The notes under the pieces are model-generated. The model saw only the letters and a program-made list of their open reading frames with translations. It was not told where the DNA came from and ran no database searches. A program made the position numbers and the translations under genes. Of a stretch of 64,000 bases of DNA, positions 55,409 to 63,524 are shown piece by piece. Source of the stretch: JAAURS01 sp044923475 (GTDB taxonomy: Bacteria > Cyanobacteriota > Cyanobacteriia > Thermosynechococcales > Thermosynechococcaceae); assembly GCF_044923475.1 (NCBI RefSeq), contig NZ_CP137338.1:5208001-5272000 (forward strand), given 5' to 3'. Position 1 is the first letter of the stretch. The number at the start of each line of letters is the position of its first letter.

Positions 55409-56887
55409 ATGACTAAACACTACCCCGTTGTAATTATAGGTGCTGGGCCGGCTGGATTAACTGCGGCCTATCGCTTAAGGAAGCAAAACATTAATTTTAT
55501 CGTTTTAGAAAAAGCCGATAAAGTTGGGGGCATATCTCGAACAGAAACTTATAAAGGATATCGTTTCGATATTGGTGGGCATCGATTTTTCACAAAGGTA
55601 GAAGAAGTAGAGCGGGTTTGGCAAGAAATTTTAGGAGATGAATTTATCAAAGTTCCGCGTCTATCGCGGATCTACTTTCAAGGCAAGTTTTATAACTATC
55701 CGCTTTCGCTCTTTAATACTGTAGCCAATCTCGGTCCTATCAGAAGCTTTTTGTTTTTGTCAAGCTACTTGAGAGCAAAAATCAAATCGAAAGTAAGCTT
55801 TAAAATCTTTGGGGTTTCGACAGAAAAAACATTAGAAACATTCGAAGACTGGGTCAGCGATCGCTTCGGCGTGCGCCTGTATCGCACCTTCTTTAAGACG
55901 TATACCGAGAAGGTATGGGGCATTCCCTGTAGCGAGATTCGCGCGGATTGGGCCGCTCAACGCATTCAGGGGATGTCCCTCAAAAGAGCCGTACTTCATG
56001 CCTTGTTTGGCAGCCACAAGTCCAAAAGCCTGATCAAAGAGTTTAACTACCCAATTTTAGGCCCTGGGATGATGTGGGAACGCTGTCAGGCAATTCTAGA
56101 CAGCCATGACACGCCCATCCAATTGAACGCGGATGTGGTTCGAGTCCAACGAGAGGGTCAGGTCGTCAAAAGTATCGCGGTACGAGATGGCGAGCAAACA
56201 ATGCAAATTGGGGGCGCGCACTTCATTTCTTCAATGCCCGTCACGCTGCTGCTGAACCGGCTCGACCCTCCGCCACCCGCCCGCGTACTAGAAGCAACTC
56301 GGGGGCTAAAGTATCGAGATTTTCTGATCGTGTCATTGATTGTCAATAAAGAAAATCTATTTCCTGACAACTGGCTCTACATCCACAGCCCAGAGTTCAA
56401 AGTGGGGAGAATTCAGAACTTTAAGAATTGGAGTGCAGCCATGGTTCCCGATACGCGCAAAACCTCTTTGGGCATGGAATACTTCTGCAGTGAAAAAGAT
56501 GCGCTCTGGGAAATGTCCGATACCGCTCTCATTGCGTTAGCCACGCAAGAAGCGATCGCCCTCAGACTGGGCATCAAAACAGGCGACGTGGAAGATGGGT
56601 GCGTGATCCGCCAACGCAAGGCATACCCCATCTACGATGGGGAATATCGCCAACATTTGCAAGTCATTCAAGAGTATCTGGAAACCTTTGAAAACTTACA
56701 AACAGTAGGTCGTAACGGGATGCATCGTTACAACAACCAAGATCACTCCATGTTAACGGCCATGTTAGCCGTCCAGAATATTCAAGGAGAAAAACATAAT
56801 TTGTGGCAGGTTAATGTAGAACGTTCCTATCACGAAGAATTTACGATCGCAAAGGAAAAAGACAATTGCCCAACTGGTGTAGATTGA
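55409..56887 (+). CDS. Second UDP-galactopyranose-mutase-like flavoprotein
   Basis: 492 aa. FAD-binding VVIIGAGPAGLTAAYRLRKQ, then GGISRTETYKGYRFDIGGHR, EKVWGIPCSEIRADWAAQRI and a C-terminal HRYNNQDHSMLTAM. It shares the IGGHRF and EKVWGIP blocks with the flavoprotein at 51422-52864. The two also differ (for example GLARTFTHEG versus GISRTETYKG), showing old duplication or separate acquisition. Opposite strand to the main cluster. Confidence 0.82.
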   Translation: MTKHYPVVIIGAGPAGLTAAYRLRKQNINFIVLEKADKVGGISRTETYKGYRFDIGGHRFFTKVEEVERVWQEILGDEFIKVPRLSRIYFQGKFYNYPLSLFNTVANLGPIRSFLFLSSYLRAKIKSKVSFKIFGVSTEKTLETFEDWVSDRFGVRLYRTFFKTYTEKVWGIPCSEIRADWAAQRIQGMSLKRAVLHALFGSHKSKSLIKEFNYPILGPGMMWERCQAILDSHDTPIQLNADVVRVQREGQVVKSIAVRDGEQTMQIGGAHFISSMPVTLLLNRLDPPPPARVLEATRGLKYRDFLIVSLIVNKENLFPDNWLYIHSPEFKVGRIQNFKNWSAAMVPDTRKTSLGMEYFCSEKDALWEMSDTALIALATQEAIALRLGIKTGDVEDGCVIRQRKAYPIYDGEYRQHLQVIQEYLETFENLQTVGRNGMHRYNNQDHSMLTAMLAVQNIQGEKHNLWQVNVERSYHEEFTIAKEKDNCPTGVD

Positions 56888-57018
56888 CAAACAGCTCGCA
56901 AATGAGGCAGAAGATACCTTAAATTCCTGCGGTGGCAAGAATCACAAAAATTGCATAAAGACACCCAAAAATCGATCGATGGGCGACACGAGCAAATCCA
57001 GCGGCGATCGCTTTCTCC

Positions 57019-57306
57019 TTACATGCGTTGCGCGATTGAGAGACCCGTTATTTCCAGCGCAGTTTCTGAAGCCGCTGCCTGAAGCGTGCGCTGGTTGTGC
57101 AGAACGTCTTTCAAGGCGATTTCAATGATTTCCCAATCAAAGTCTGCAAAGTAGCGACTGTCTTCGAGTTCTTGCAAAGAGTTGTGCAACTCCGCAACCG
57201 GATCGTCTTCTTCGGCAGCCTTTTGCAGCCAGTATCGCAACACTCTCGTCATCTGATGGTGCTCGATGCGCTCTGCGATGGTCAATTTTCTCGGCTTCTG
57301 TTTCAT
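57019..57306 (-). CDS. Conserved hypothetical protein
   Basis: 95 aa, mostly helical and charged (KLTIAERIEHHQMTRVLRYW, then DFDWEIIEIALKDVLHNQRT). It starts behind an AGAGG Shine-Dalgarno. I do not recognise a family. No neighbour suggests a function. Confidence 0.55.
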   Translation of the reverse strand: MKQKPRKLTIAERIEHHQMTRVLRYWLQKAAEEDDPVAELHNSLQELEDSRYFADFDWEIIEIALKDVLHNQRTLQAAASETALEITGLSIAQRM

Positions 57307-57675
57307 TGGGACCTCTAAACCCTTAGGGGTCGGTAAGAATCTCGCGGGTTACGCAAGGAGCTGCTGGCGCTTGAGAAGTAGTCGGTTGTGCCGTCTCATG
57401 GGGTTCGGTCTGGGGTTTCGTCTAGGTTATCGTTAAAACTCGAATCCGTGAGATGTCGGTCAGGCTCTCGATATCGTCATGAATACCTTATTTAAAGCCG
57501 AACCTACCGCGCCGTGATTACAGCATAGCCCTAATCCTTCGGTAGTTACCGAGTACCGTGCAATTCATGCAAAGCTGGGGTGGTTCAGACAGTTTTACGA
57601 GGATGGTTCTGCCCTCCCATCCCATTTGCCGGAATTGTTAAGATATTTTAAGCTCGATCCGAGGTAAACAGGCTG
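57307..57675. other. 369-bp intergenic region
   Basis: Between two minus-strand genes; it includes the upstream region of the 95-aa gene. No RNA gene, repeat array or convincing promoter pair was seen. Confidence 0.35.
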
Positions 57676-58140
57676 CTATTGCTGAACGATGTGAACCGAA
57701 CAGTTACAACGATGAATGATGTAACTACTGACGCTACCGATAAACATTTCGCTTTCAGAAGAATACCCTCTGCGTCCGATCACAATGAGATCCGCGCCCC
57801 AATTGCGCGCAAAGTCGCAGATCGTTTTACCTGGCGAACCTTCTAGTTGCTTGAACTCAGCCATCACAGTTTCAGTCGCAGCGATTTGCATTAGAGCGGT
57901 CAGACGTTCGTCCATTTTTTGAACAAAATCTTCCCATTCTCGTCTGTAAACTCGATAAATATCTTCGTCGCGGCTGTTTAGCTTCGACGAAAATCGAACC
58001 GGGCTGTCGTCCGAATCGCGAGATAATACGTGGAGCAACATCAAAGACGCCTGATTGGCCTTTGCCAAACTCAGCGCTGCCTCAAAGACCCGATCGCCCC
58101 TCGGAGAATTATCGAACGCCGCTAATATCTTTGTATACAT
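57676..58140 (-). CDS. Universal stress protein
   Basis: 154-aa UspA-domain protein: KILAAFDNSPRGDRVFEAAL at the N-terminus and an ATP-binding pattern near the end, VIGRRGYSSESEMFIGSVSS (G-2x-G-9x-G-S/T type). It probably binds ATP and responds to stress or energy signals. Good GAGGT Shine-Dalgarno before the ATG at 58140. Confidence 0.9.
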   Translation of the reverse strand: MYTKILAAFDNSPRGDRVFEAALSLAKANQASLMLLHVLSRDSDDSPVRFSSKLNSRDEDIYRVYRREWEDFVQKMDERLTALMQIAATETVMAEFKQLEGSPGKTICDFARNWGADLIVIGRRGYSSESEMFIGSVSSYIIHRCNCSVHIVQQ

Positions 58141-58509
58141 ATCAACCTCAAGCGCGTGGTGAAGGTCTATTTACCTCAGTACGAGGGGCAAAGGCGATTT
58201 TATTTTATTCTCGACAACCGAGTCCTTGGCCTACTTACAAAAATAGGTCAGAAAGATAAAGATTTTGTGAGTCCGGGGAATTTCGGACTTGAAGGGCGAT
58301 CGCCTAGGACGATCCCTTCCCCCAGGACGATCCCTTCGCCGATAAACTAAGAAATGATCTAACGCATTGGACTTTTCCTCATCTCCGAGCATTCCGGTGC
58401 GGCGTTTTATTACGATCGTTCGCTCGCTCGCTAGGGCAAAATCAATCTCGCCTCGGAGGGAAAGAGGTTTGTCTGCGGTTATATCGACACTGAAACAGTG
58501 GGGGTAAGA
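58141..58509. other. 369-bp intergenic region with short repeats
   Basis: Includes a small hairpin AGTCCG-N8-CGGACT (58270-58289) and a tandem 18-bp repeat (58306-58341). No coding evidence. Confidence 0.45.
58306..58341. repeat. Two-copy 18-bp direct repeat
   Basis: AGGACGATCCCTTC followed by CCCC or GCCG occurs twice back to back. Probably replication slippage. Confidence 0.75.
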
Positions 58510-58656
58510 ATGAAATTTCTCAAAAGGGCTATAGGAAAAATCCTATGCACACTGGGGATTCACAAATGGAAATACACGACCAGCAATCGAAATGAGGTTG
58601 GCTATCGAGAGTGCCGTCGCTGTCGGAAATTTGAGGCCACAGATAAAAAGAAATGA
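58510..58656 (+). CDS. 48-aa Cys-containing small protein
   Basis: MKFLKRAIGKILCTLGIHKW then a YRECRRCRKFEATDKKK tail. The C-x12-ish LGIHKW and RxCxxC arrangement resembles DUF1660-like phage/small zinc-ribbon proteins. GGGG lies 5 nt upstream of the ATG as a partial Shine-Dalgarno. It has no plus-strand neighbour. Confidence 0.55.
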   Translation: MKFLKRAIGKILCTLGIHKWKYTTSNRNEVGYRECRRCRKFEATDKKK

Positions 58657-58671
58657 AAAGAGGTGCAATCT

Positions 58672-59010
58672 TTAACTCACGACTAACCCGTCTTTAACGT
58701 GAACGATGCGCTGAGTCTTGGCTGCGATATCCGGTTCGTGGGTGACGATGACAATGGTAATGCCCTGGCAATTCAGTTCTCCCAGCAGACCCATGACCTC
58801 CTCCGAGGTTTGGGTATCTAAAGCTCCGGTCGGTTCGTCTGCCAAAACTAGGGCCGGACGATTGACAAGGGCACGGGCGATCGCGACCCGTTGTTGCTGA
58901 CCGCCGGAGAGCTGGTTGGGTCGGTTAAAGCGCCGCTCTACCAAACCCACCTGCGTCAAGACCTCTTCTGCTCGGGTGCGGCGCTTTAACGTTGGGATGC
59001 CCGCATACAT
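58672..59010 (-). pseudogene. C-terminal remnant of a LolD/MacB-type ABC ATPase
   Basis: 112-aa frame with the signature LSGGQQQRVAIARALVNRP, Walker B VLADEPTGALD and switch His TVVIVTHEPD-like (IVIVTHEPD). The Walker A motif and first half are absent and the upstream sequence shows no such domain. Full-length relatives are about 225-240 aa. It cannot hydrolyse ATP on its own; a decayed export ATPase. Confidence 0.85.
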
Positions 59011-59051
59011 TGCTCCGTCACGAGGCGATCGCCTTCTGTTCTACCCGTAAG

Positions 59052-59516
59052 CTACATCGGCTGGCGACTTTTGCGTTGCGTCGAGCGATACTGCTCCCAC
59101 GCCTGACGTTGCTCTGGCGTCAGAATAGCCTGGATTTGTTGCTTCGACGAGCGAGCGATCTCTTGAAGTTTGGCCCTTTGTTCGGCAGTCAGGTTAAGAG
59201 CGGCATAAGCTTGACGGCGATTTTCGCGATTAGCCTTAGCTGCCTTAAGCGTATCTCTCTGCGCTTGCGTCAAGACGGCATCCCTTTGCGCTTTACTCGC
59301 ATCCCGAATGCGCTTCATTTGAGCTTTTTGATCTGCGGTCAGATTGAGCGCTTCCCAGCCGCCTTTGTGCGATCGCGATTTTTCGGGACGGACGGAAGGG
59401 TCTGAAGATTGCGCGAAGCTAGGGGAAAGTGCGGTTGCTGAAAGCGTCAGCGAGATCAGGCCGAGCAGGAGCGGGAGGGTTTTAAAACTGGAGGCGCGAT
59501 GATGTTTCGAGTTCAT
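59052..59516 (-). CDS. Spy/CpxP-like LTXXQ-motif periplasmic protein
   Basis: 154 aa with an N-terminal hydrophobic export signal (LPLLLGLISLTLSATALSPS). The helical domain contains LNLTADQKAQMKRI, LNLTAEQRAKLQEI and LTPEQRQAWEQY, i.e. LTxxQ-type motifs of the Spy/CpxP superfamily, periplasmic ATP-independent chaperones or stress sensors. It may relate to envelope stress. The truncated ABC gene lies 41 bp downstream. Confidence 0.8.
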   Translation of the reverse strand: MNSKHHRASSFKTLPLLLGLISLTLSATALSPSFAQSSDPSVRPEKSRSHKGGWEALNLTADQKAQMKRIRDASKAQRDAVLTQAQRDTLKAAKANRENRRQAYAALNLTAEQRAKLQEIARSSKQQIQAILTPEQRQAWEQYRSTQRKSRQPM

Positions 59517-59835
59517 AGCAACTTTGGATTCTTATAGGAACGGCTGAAAGGAGAAATTGGCAAGGATTGCGGTTTCTCTCGTTTACATCCTAAAAGCTGG
59601 ATGCCTTGATTGAAATGGATCGAACATCCTAACTGAGGTTAGTACCAAAGTTCTAATTGCGTGCGGCAGCATGATCAGCTCTGATTTCAGAGAATACTCA
59701 CATATCTCGAGCGCAATTAAATGGCTTTATTTCGCCTTTATCGTCAATATATATATAACAGAGCCTGTAGGTAAAGAATTTAGCAGGCTACTAACCTGAA
59801 TCGCCAAGGGCAGCAAATAATCTGGACGCGTACTT
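59517..59835. other. 319-bp gap between the Spy-like gene and the TnpB element
   Basis: AT-rich stretch with a TATATATATA run near 59750. No tnpA remnant or other gene was recognised. The part next to the element end (about 59816-59835) would be the guide-encoding flank of the TnpB omega-RNA. Confidence 0.45.
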
Positions 59836-60040
59836 TTGACATCCTCCCGCCACCAAGCTAGCGCTGTGGTGGGGGATTCCTAAGACTCACGACTTAGGTT
59901 TCTGTTTCATCGCAGTTGCCTTCCGAGATTTACTCTCCTCAGGTCTTACACCCGCTCCGCAGACTGACACGGCAAGCCCTGCCGCCAAAACATTCCTCGC
60001 CGCATTCACATCTCGGTCATGCACAGTCCCACATCGAGGA
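59836..60040 (-). ncRNA. Predicted omega-RNA (reRNA) of TnpB
   Basis: By analogy with known IS605 TnpBs, the guide RNA derives from the tnpB 3' end plus the right end. Here the terminal hairpin at 59846-59875 is the visible scaffold element, and the adjacent flank would supply the guide, reading AAGTACGCGTCCAGATTATT on the minus strand. The 5' limit is a rough estimate. Confidence 0.45.
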
Positions 60041-61059
60041 CAATCCCACGCTCGAATCTTCAGCGCCAACGTCTCCACAATGTGACCGCAATGCCCACAT
60101 CGCTTAGAACTCGGAAACCATCGGTCAATCTTGACGAAGTCACGACCATACCAGTCGCACTTATATTCAAGCTGTCTGACCAGCTCGCCCCAGCTTGCAT
60201 CGCTGATGCTCTGGGACAGTTTCCGATTCTTCACCATATTCTTCACAGCCAAATCCTCAACGGCGATGGTTTGGTTTTCACGCACCAATCGAGTCGTCAA
60301 CTTGTGAAGAAAATCTTGGCGTGCATCCCCCATTTCTTGATGCACTCTGGCCACTTTGAGACTGGCCTTATAGCGGTTGTTAGACCCTTTCTGCTTGCGA
60401 CTCAACGCTTTTTGAACGCGGCGCAGTCTAAGGCGCTTTGCCTGAAAGCTTTTGGGGTTTGTAACCTTCTCCCCTGTACTCAGCGCCACCAAACTCGTAA
60501 TCCCCAAGTCAATCCCAATCACGGTTTTGACTTGAGGCAATGGTTCAATCAGGGTATCCACCAACAAAGAAACAGACCATCTTCCACTGGGCGAGAGCTT
60601 CACCGTAATGGTGGATGGCTCACAACCCTGGGGAAGCAATCGACTCCAGCGAATCGCCAATGGTTCGGTAGACTTTGCCAAGTAAACTTGACCGTCTCTG
60701 AACTTGAATGCCGACCTAGTAAATTCAGCACTTCCACCATTTCTCTTCTTCTTAAAATTGGGATATTTAGCCCGACCTGCAAAGAAGTTGGTGAACGCAC
60801 TTTGAAGGTGCCTGAGTCCCTGCTGAAGGGGGACACAGCTCACCTCATTGAGAAATTGAAGGTCTTCTTCTTTTTTCCAAGCGGTCAGCATTGCAGACGT
60901 TTCAACGTACCCGACTCGTTCTTGACGCTCGTACCAGGCCTGAGTCCTTTCGGACAGGGCACGGTTATAGACCAACCGAGTACAGCCTATGGTGCGTCTG
61001 AGCAAAGTTTCTTGCTCGGGCGTTGGATAGAAGCGGTACTTGAAAGCTTTCTGTGTCAT
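59887..61059 (-). CDS. tnpB: TnpB RNA-guided endonuclease
   Basis: 390 aa. An N-terminal helix-turn-helix-like part (FKYRFYPTPEQETLLRRTIG) is followed by the split RuvC nuclease: Asp in GIDLGITSLVAL, Glu in IAVEDLAVKNM, Asp in HDRDVNAARN. A zinc ribbon CGHCG...CPRCG lies before the last motif. All three catalytic residues are present, so the nuclease may be active. TnpB is the ancestor of Cas12, directing cleavage next to a short TAM. Start ATG at 61059; no tnpA adjacent. Confidence 0.93.
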   Translation of the reverse strand: MTQKAFKYRFYPTPEQETLLRRTIGCTRLVYNRALSERTQAWYERQERVGYVETSAMLTAWKKEEDLQFLNEVSCVPLQQGLRHLQSAFTNFFAGRAKYPNFKKKRNGGSAEFTRSAFKFRDGQVYLAKSTEPLAIRWSRLLPQGCEPSTITVKLSPSGRWSVSLLVDTLIEPLPQVKTVIGIDLGITSLVALSTGEKVTNPKSFQAKRLRLRRVQKALSRKQKGSNNRYKASLKVARVHQEMGDARQDFLHKLTTRLVRENQTIAVEDLAVKNMVKNRKLSQSISDASWGELVRQLEYKCDWYGRDFVKIDRWFPSSKRCGHCGHIVETLALKIRAWDCPRCGTVHDRDVNAARNVLAAGLAVSVCGAGVRPEESKSRKATAMKQKPKS

Positions 61060-61090
61060 GCTTCACAGCCTAACATTTTGCTTGTGAAGC
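61060..61090. repeat. Left-end hairpin of the TnpB element
   Basis: GCTTCACA (61060-61067) and TGTGAAGC (61083-61090) are exact complements enclosing about 15 nt, with GCC/GC pairing extending the stem. It lies directly upstream of the tnpB start, as expected for an IS200/IS605 left end. Confidence 0.6.
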
Positions 61091-61148
61091 CACAATATTG
61101 CGCTATTGCTCCTTGGCAGTCGCGCTCCTTGTTACTGAGCCTGCCGAA

Positions 61149-61207
61149 GTATCCATCCCCCGCTAGGCTAGCCCCCTGTGGGGCGGCTTCGCCAACGCGC
61201 TGCGATC
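61149..61207. repeat. GC-rich palindromic repeat running into the toxin gene
   Basis: CTAGGCTAGCCCCCTGTGGG followed by GCGGCTTCGCCAACGCGC resembles dispersed palindromic repeats common in cyanobacteria; related phrases occur near 8160-8200 and 8520-8560. It covers the last codons of the DUF5615 toxin. Confidence 0.5.
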
Positions 61208-61465
61208 GGGGGTCTCTCGGAGATTGAAGATGACATCAAATATCACGATCCGCAATGCCAGATCGCGCAGATTTTGCTGATAGGGTAGATTTTTGTCTGC
61301 CGTGATGAAAGCATCAAAGGGATAGGCTGAAGCTAAAGCTAAAAGCTCTCGATCTTTAACGCAGCGCCAGCCCATATCTTCCACATTTTTGACAGTATGG
61401 CCCGCATCAACAAGCGATTTTTTCAGTTTTCTGCTCAGTAGATTTTCATCCAACAGGATGAGCAT
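61163..61465 (-). CDS. DUF5615 PIN-like toxin with altered C-terminus
   Basis: 100 aa. The PIN-like core is present: LLDENLLSRKLKKSL with the first acidic residues, MGWRCVKDRELLALA, and ITADKNLPYQQNL with the later Asp. Homology to the family stops near IVIFDV; the last 20 or so residues (including LAKPPHRGLA) come from a GC-rich dispersed repeat. PIN nucleases cleave RNA. Its start overlaps the upstream antitoxin gene by 20 nt. Confidence 0.75.
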   Translation of the reverse strand: MLILLDENLLSRKLKKSLVDAGHTVKNVEDMGWRCVKDRELLALASAYPFDAFITADKNLPYQQNLRDLALRIVIFDVIFNLRETPDRSALAKPPHRGLA

Positions 61466-61700
61466 GAGCTTTCCGCTCCAGATCTAGCATCCCCTTGGCA
61501 AGCACTTCCAATACTTGTAAGACCTGCGCCTGTAAATGAGGGAAATCTTCCAGAAACTCAGCCAATCCCGCATCACCCTCTAAATAATCAAAAAAAGTTT
61601 TTAACGGCACTCGCGTCCCTATAAAAACAGGCATTCCACTCATAATCTCTGGGTCAGAATGGATAATATGGCGATCGCACAGAATTTTCTGGATGTCCAT
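61446..61700 (-). CDS. DUF433 antitoxin
   Basis: 84-aa DUF433 protein: IIHSDPEIMSGMPVFIGTRV with the conserved G-x-P-x-x-x-GTRVP segment, then LKTFFDYLEGDAGLAEFLEDFP. These small proteins pair with DUF5615 PIN-like toxins as antitoxin and repressor. The 20-nt overlap with the toxin gene supports one transcript. Confidence 0.85.
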   Translation of the reverse strand: MDIQKILCDRHIIHSDPEIMSGMPVFIGTRVPLKTFFDYLEGDAGLAEFLEDFPHLQAQVLQVLEVLAKGMLDLERKAHAHPVG

Positions 61701-61892
61701 AGCCTCATCCTCTATCTCACCCGTTTGGGGACTTCCCTTATTGTATCTCTTGCTCGATCTGGAAGGTGAGCTTGAAAACTTTTTGCAAATAAGGGGCTTA
61801 GAGGATGGGTGACCGAGCGCTAACTAACCGCAGAAAAATACTACCCCAGCGTACTGCTGGCGATTTCAAAAATCTTTGCCGAACAAGGCGAG

Positions 61893-62276
61893 CTATTTGC
61901 CCCGGTAATTCTCTTTAATCCACAAGCGCAGTTCTATCTCAGAATCTGCATAGACCTGCTCGCCAGTTTGAGGGTCGAAGGCATACCACCAGCGATCGCT
62001 GCCGGAGGTGAATTCGCTAACTTGGAGCGTCGTGCCGCCAAAGAAGGCCTGGTTTAGCCCCTCGGCGATCGACTTCAGCCAAGCTTCTATCGATTCCAAA
62101 AACCCTCGATTGCCTGCCTCGCCAGCAAGCTGCCGTTTTTCCCTCTCCAACAGTTCGATAAGCTGAGCGTTCCTAGCCGTTCTGGCAGCTTCTAAGCGGT
62201 GAGCCAGGGAATGCATCATGCTGTGCCGATGAGCGGCAGAGACTTGAGATTCGCCGATTTGAAGTGCGTGAGCCAT
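61893..62276 (-). CDS. Conserved hypothetical protein
   Basis: 127 aa. The N-terminal half is a charged helix (SLAHRLEAARTARNAQLIEL), and the C-terminal half is a small beta region with WWYAFDPQTGEQVYADSEIE. No family recognised. The promoter region upstream contains a consensus TATAAT and two palindromes. Confidence 0.6.
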   Translation of the reverse strand: MAHALQIGESQVSAAHRHSMMHSLAHRLEAARTARNAQLIELLEREKRQLAGEAGNRGFLESIEAWLKSIAEGLNQAFFGGTTLQVSEFTSGSDRWWYAFDPQTGEQVYADSEIELRLWIKENYRGK

Positions 62277-62323
62277 AAGCTTTGACCAAATTCAACGGAA
62301 GGCATTGCCGACCTTCACTTAGA

Positions 62324-62363
62324 ATTATACAAAAATATTTTGTATCGCTTGCTACAAAATGTA
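62324..62363 (-). promoter_or_regulatory. Promoter -10 with two overlapping palindromic operators
   Basis: TATAAT (plus-strand ATTATA, 62324-62329) is followed upstream by the dyad TACAAAA-N3-TTTTGTA (62328-62344), which overlaps it, and by TACA-AAA-TGTA (62353-62363). Both share the TACAAAA half-site, suggesting repressor binding over the promoter of the 61893-62276 gene. No -35 consensus seen. Confidence 0.5.
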
Positions 62364-62378
62364 TCGTTTTCAATACAA

Positions 62379-63389
62379 TCACTTATCGAGTTGAAACGCA
62401 ACGTCAGTTCGATTGACGGACTCGTTTACAGGCCCTGCGATCGGGCTGGCCGCTTTATCGATCGCAGGGCTGGACGTCGCGATATAAATTCCGGTCAGCA
62501 CCACGGCAAAGCTGACCCAGGTGACGGGGCCCAATTGTTCTGCAAAGATCGTCCAAGCCAAAATCGCGCTCAGAATCGGCTCCATCAGCAAAACGAGGGC
62601 AATAAAGCTACAGGAAAAATGACTCATGCTATCTGCCAAAAGCCGCTGGCCGAAGCCTTCGCAAATAATTCCCAAGGCAACGACCGCAGCCCAGACAGAA
62701 GCAGTTGCGGGAAACACTTGACCTTCGCTCAGCCAAGTCACTGGCAACAGCACCATACTCCCAACGATCGCCCGACTCAACAAAATGGTCGTGGCTGAAA
62801 ATCGATTGCGGAGTTTTTCCACCATCATGAGGTAGGCCGCTAAAAAGACCGCTGACAGAAGCGCGCAGCCATCCCCTAACAGATTGTTGTCAGCGCCGTT
62901 CAAATCCTCAGCCCCCAAGACGATTGCTCCAGAGAGGGCGATCGTCATACCCACCAAGAACTTGGTATCGAACCGCTTCCCAAACAACAGCCAGCTACCC
63001 AACGTCGTAAAAATGGGCGTGAGGTTGTTGAGCAACATCGATTTCGCAACGCTGATGTACTCCAAGGACGTCGCCCACAGCCCCAAGGAAAAGACAGACA
63101 TGACTCCCACGCCCAGAAGCAAAGCCCAAAATTGTCCCGTCATGGGTTCCGGCGGGCTGGACTCCGGCGGGCTGGAAGACAGCCCCAAACGGGCAGACTG
63201 GATCGACCCAAATACGAGCGCAAAAATGAACAGGCGGTTAAAAACCGTTCCGTTGGGACCTAACCCCGTCTCGCTAAAGCGAATAAAAATGGGCGCGCTG
63301 GAAATTGCAAGAATGGCACAACAAAGCTTGAGAATGGATAGCAGATCGGCTCTGGGTTTAGGCAGCAAAGGTAGCTCAGGCTGATTCAT
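62379..63389 (-). CDS. EamA/DMT-family transporter
   Basis: 336 aa from the ATG at 63389 (MNQPELPLLPK), with ten membrane helices in two EamA repeats (first from about residue 25, AILAISSAPIFIRFSETGLG; second from about 165, LLGDGCALLSAVFLAAYLMM). Drug/metabolite exporters of this family move small metabolites. Substrate unknown. Confidence 0.85.
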   Translation of the reverse strand: MNQPELPLLPKPRADLLSILKLCCAILAISSAPIFIRFSETGLGPNGTVFNRLFIFALVFGSIQSARLGLSSSPPESSPPEPMTGQFWALLLGVGVMSVFSLGLWATSLEYISVAKSMLLNNLTPIFTTLGSWLLFGKRFDTKFLVGMTIALSGAIVLGAEDLNGADNNLLGDGCALLSAVFLAAYLMMVEKLRNRFSATTILLSRAIVGSMVLLPVTWLSEGQVFPATASVWAAVVALGIICEGFGQRLLADSMSHFSCSFIALVLLMEPILSAILAWTIFAEQLGPVTWVSFAVVLTGIYIATSSPAIDKAASPIAGPVNESVNRTDVAFQLDK

Positions 63390-63524
63390 CAATACAAAAA
63401 ACGCGAACAATTCTGATTAGATATAGCTTTCCGTCGTTTTATTCAGCCCGAAGAAAGATTAAGGTCAAAAAGCGCCTAATAATTTCCCGCAAAGAGCTGA
63501 GCGATCCCCATACTCACTGTAAAC

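Larger units (their letters stand above)
59836..61090 (-). mobile_element. IS200/IS605-family element, TnpB only
   Basis: The element consists of a tnpB gene with structured ends and no tnpA. Left end (high coordinates): dyad GCTTCACA...TGTGAAGC (61060-61090), the kind of subterminal hairpin recognised by Y1 transposases. Right end: hairpin with stem CCACCA/TGGTGG (59846-59875) followed by GATGTCAA at the predicted boundary (59836-59843). Exact boundaries are inferred. Mobility would need TnpA in trans. Confidence 0.7.

Noticed and set aside
58298..58345. Short direct repeats as a CRISPR array
   Set aside because: Only two adjacent 18-bp copies without spacers, no cas genes nearby.
60019..61227. 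402-codon plus-strand frame opposite tnpB
   Set aside because: Antisense shadow of tnpB; the translation is low-complexity and matches no protein pattern.
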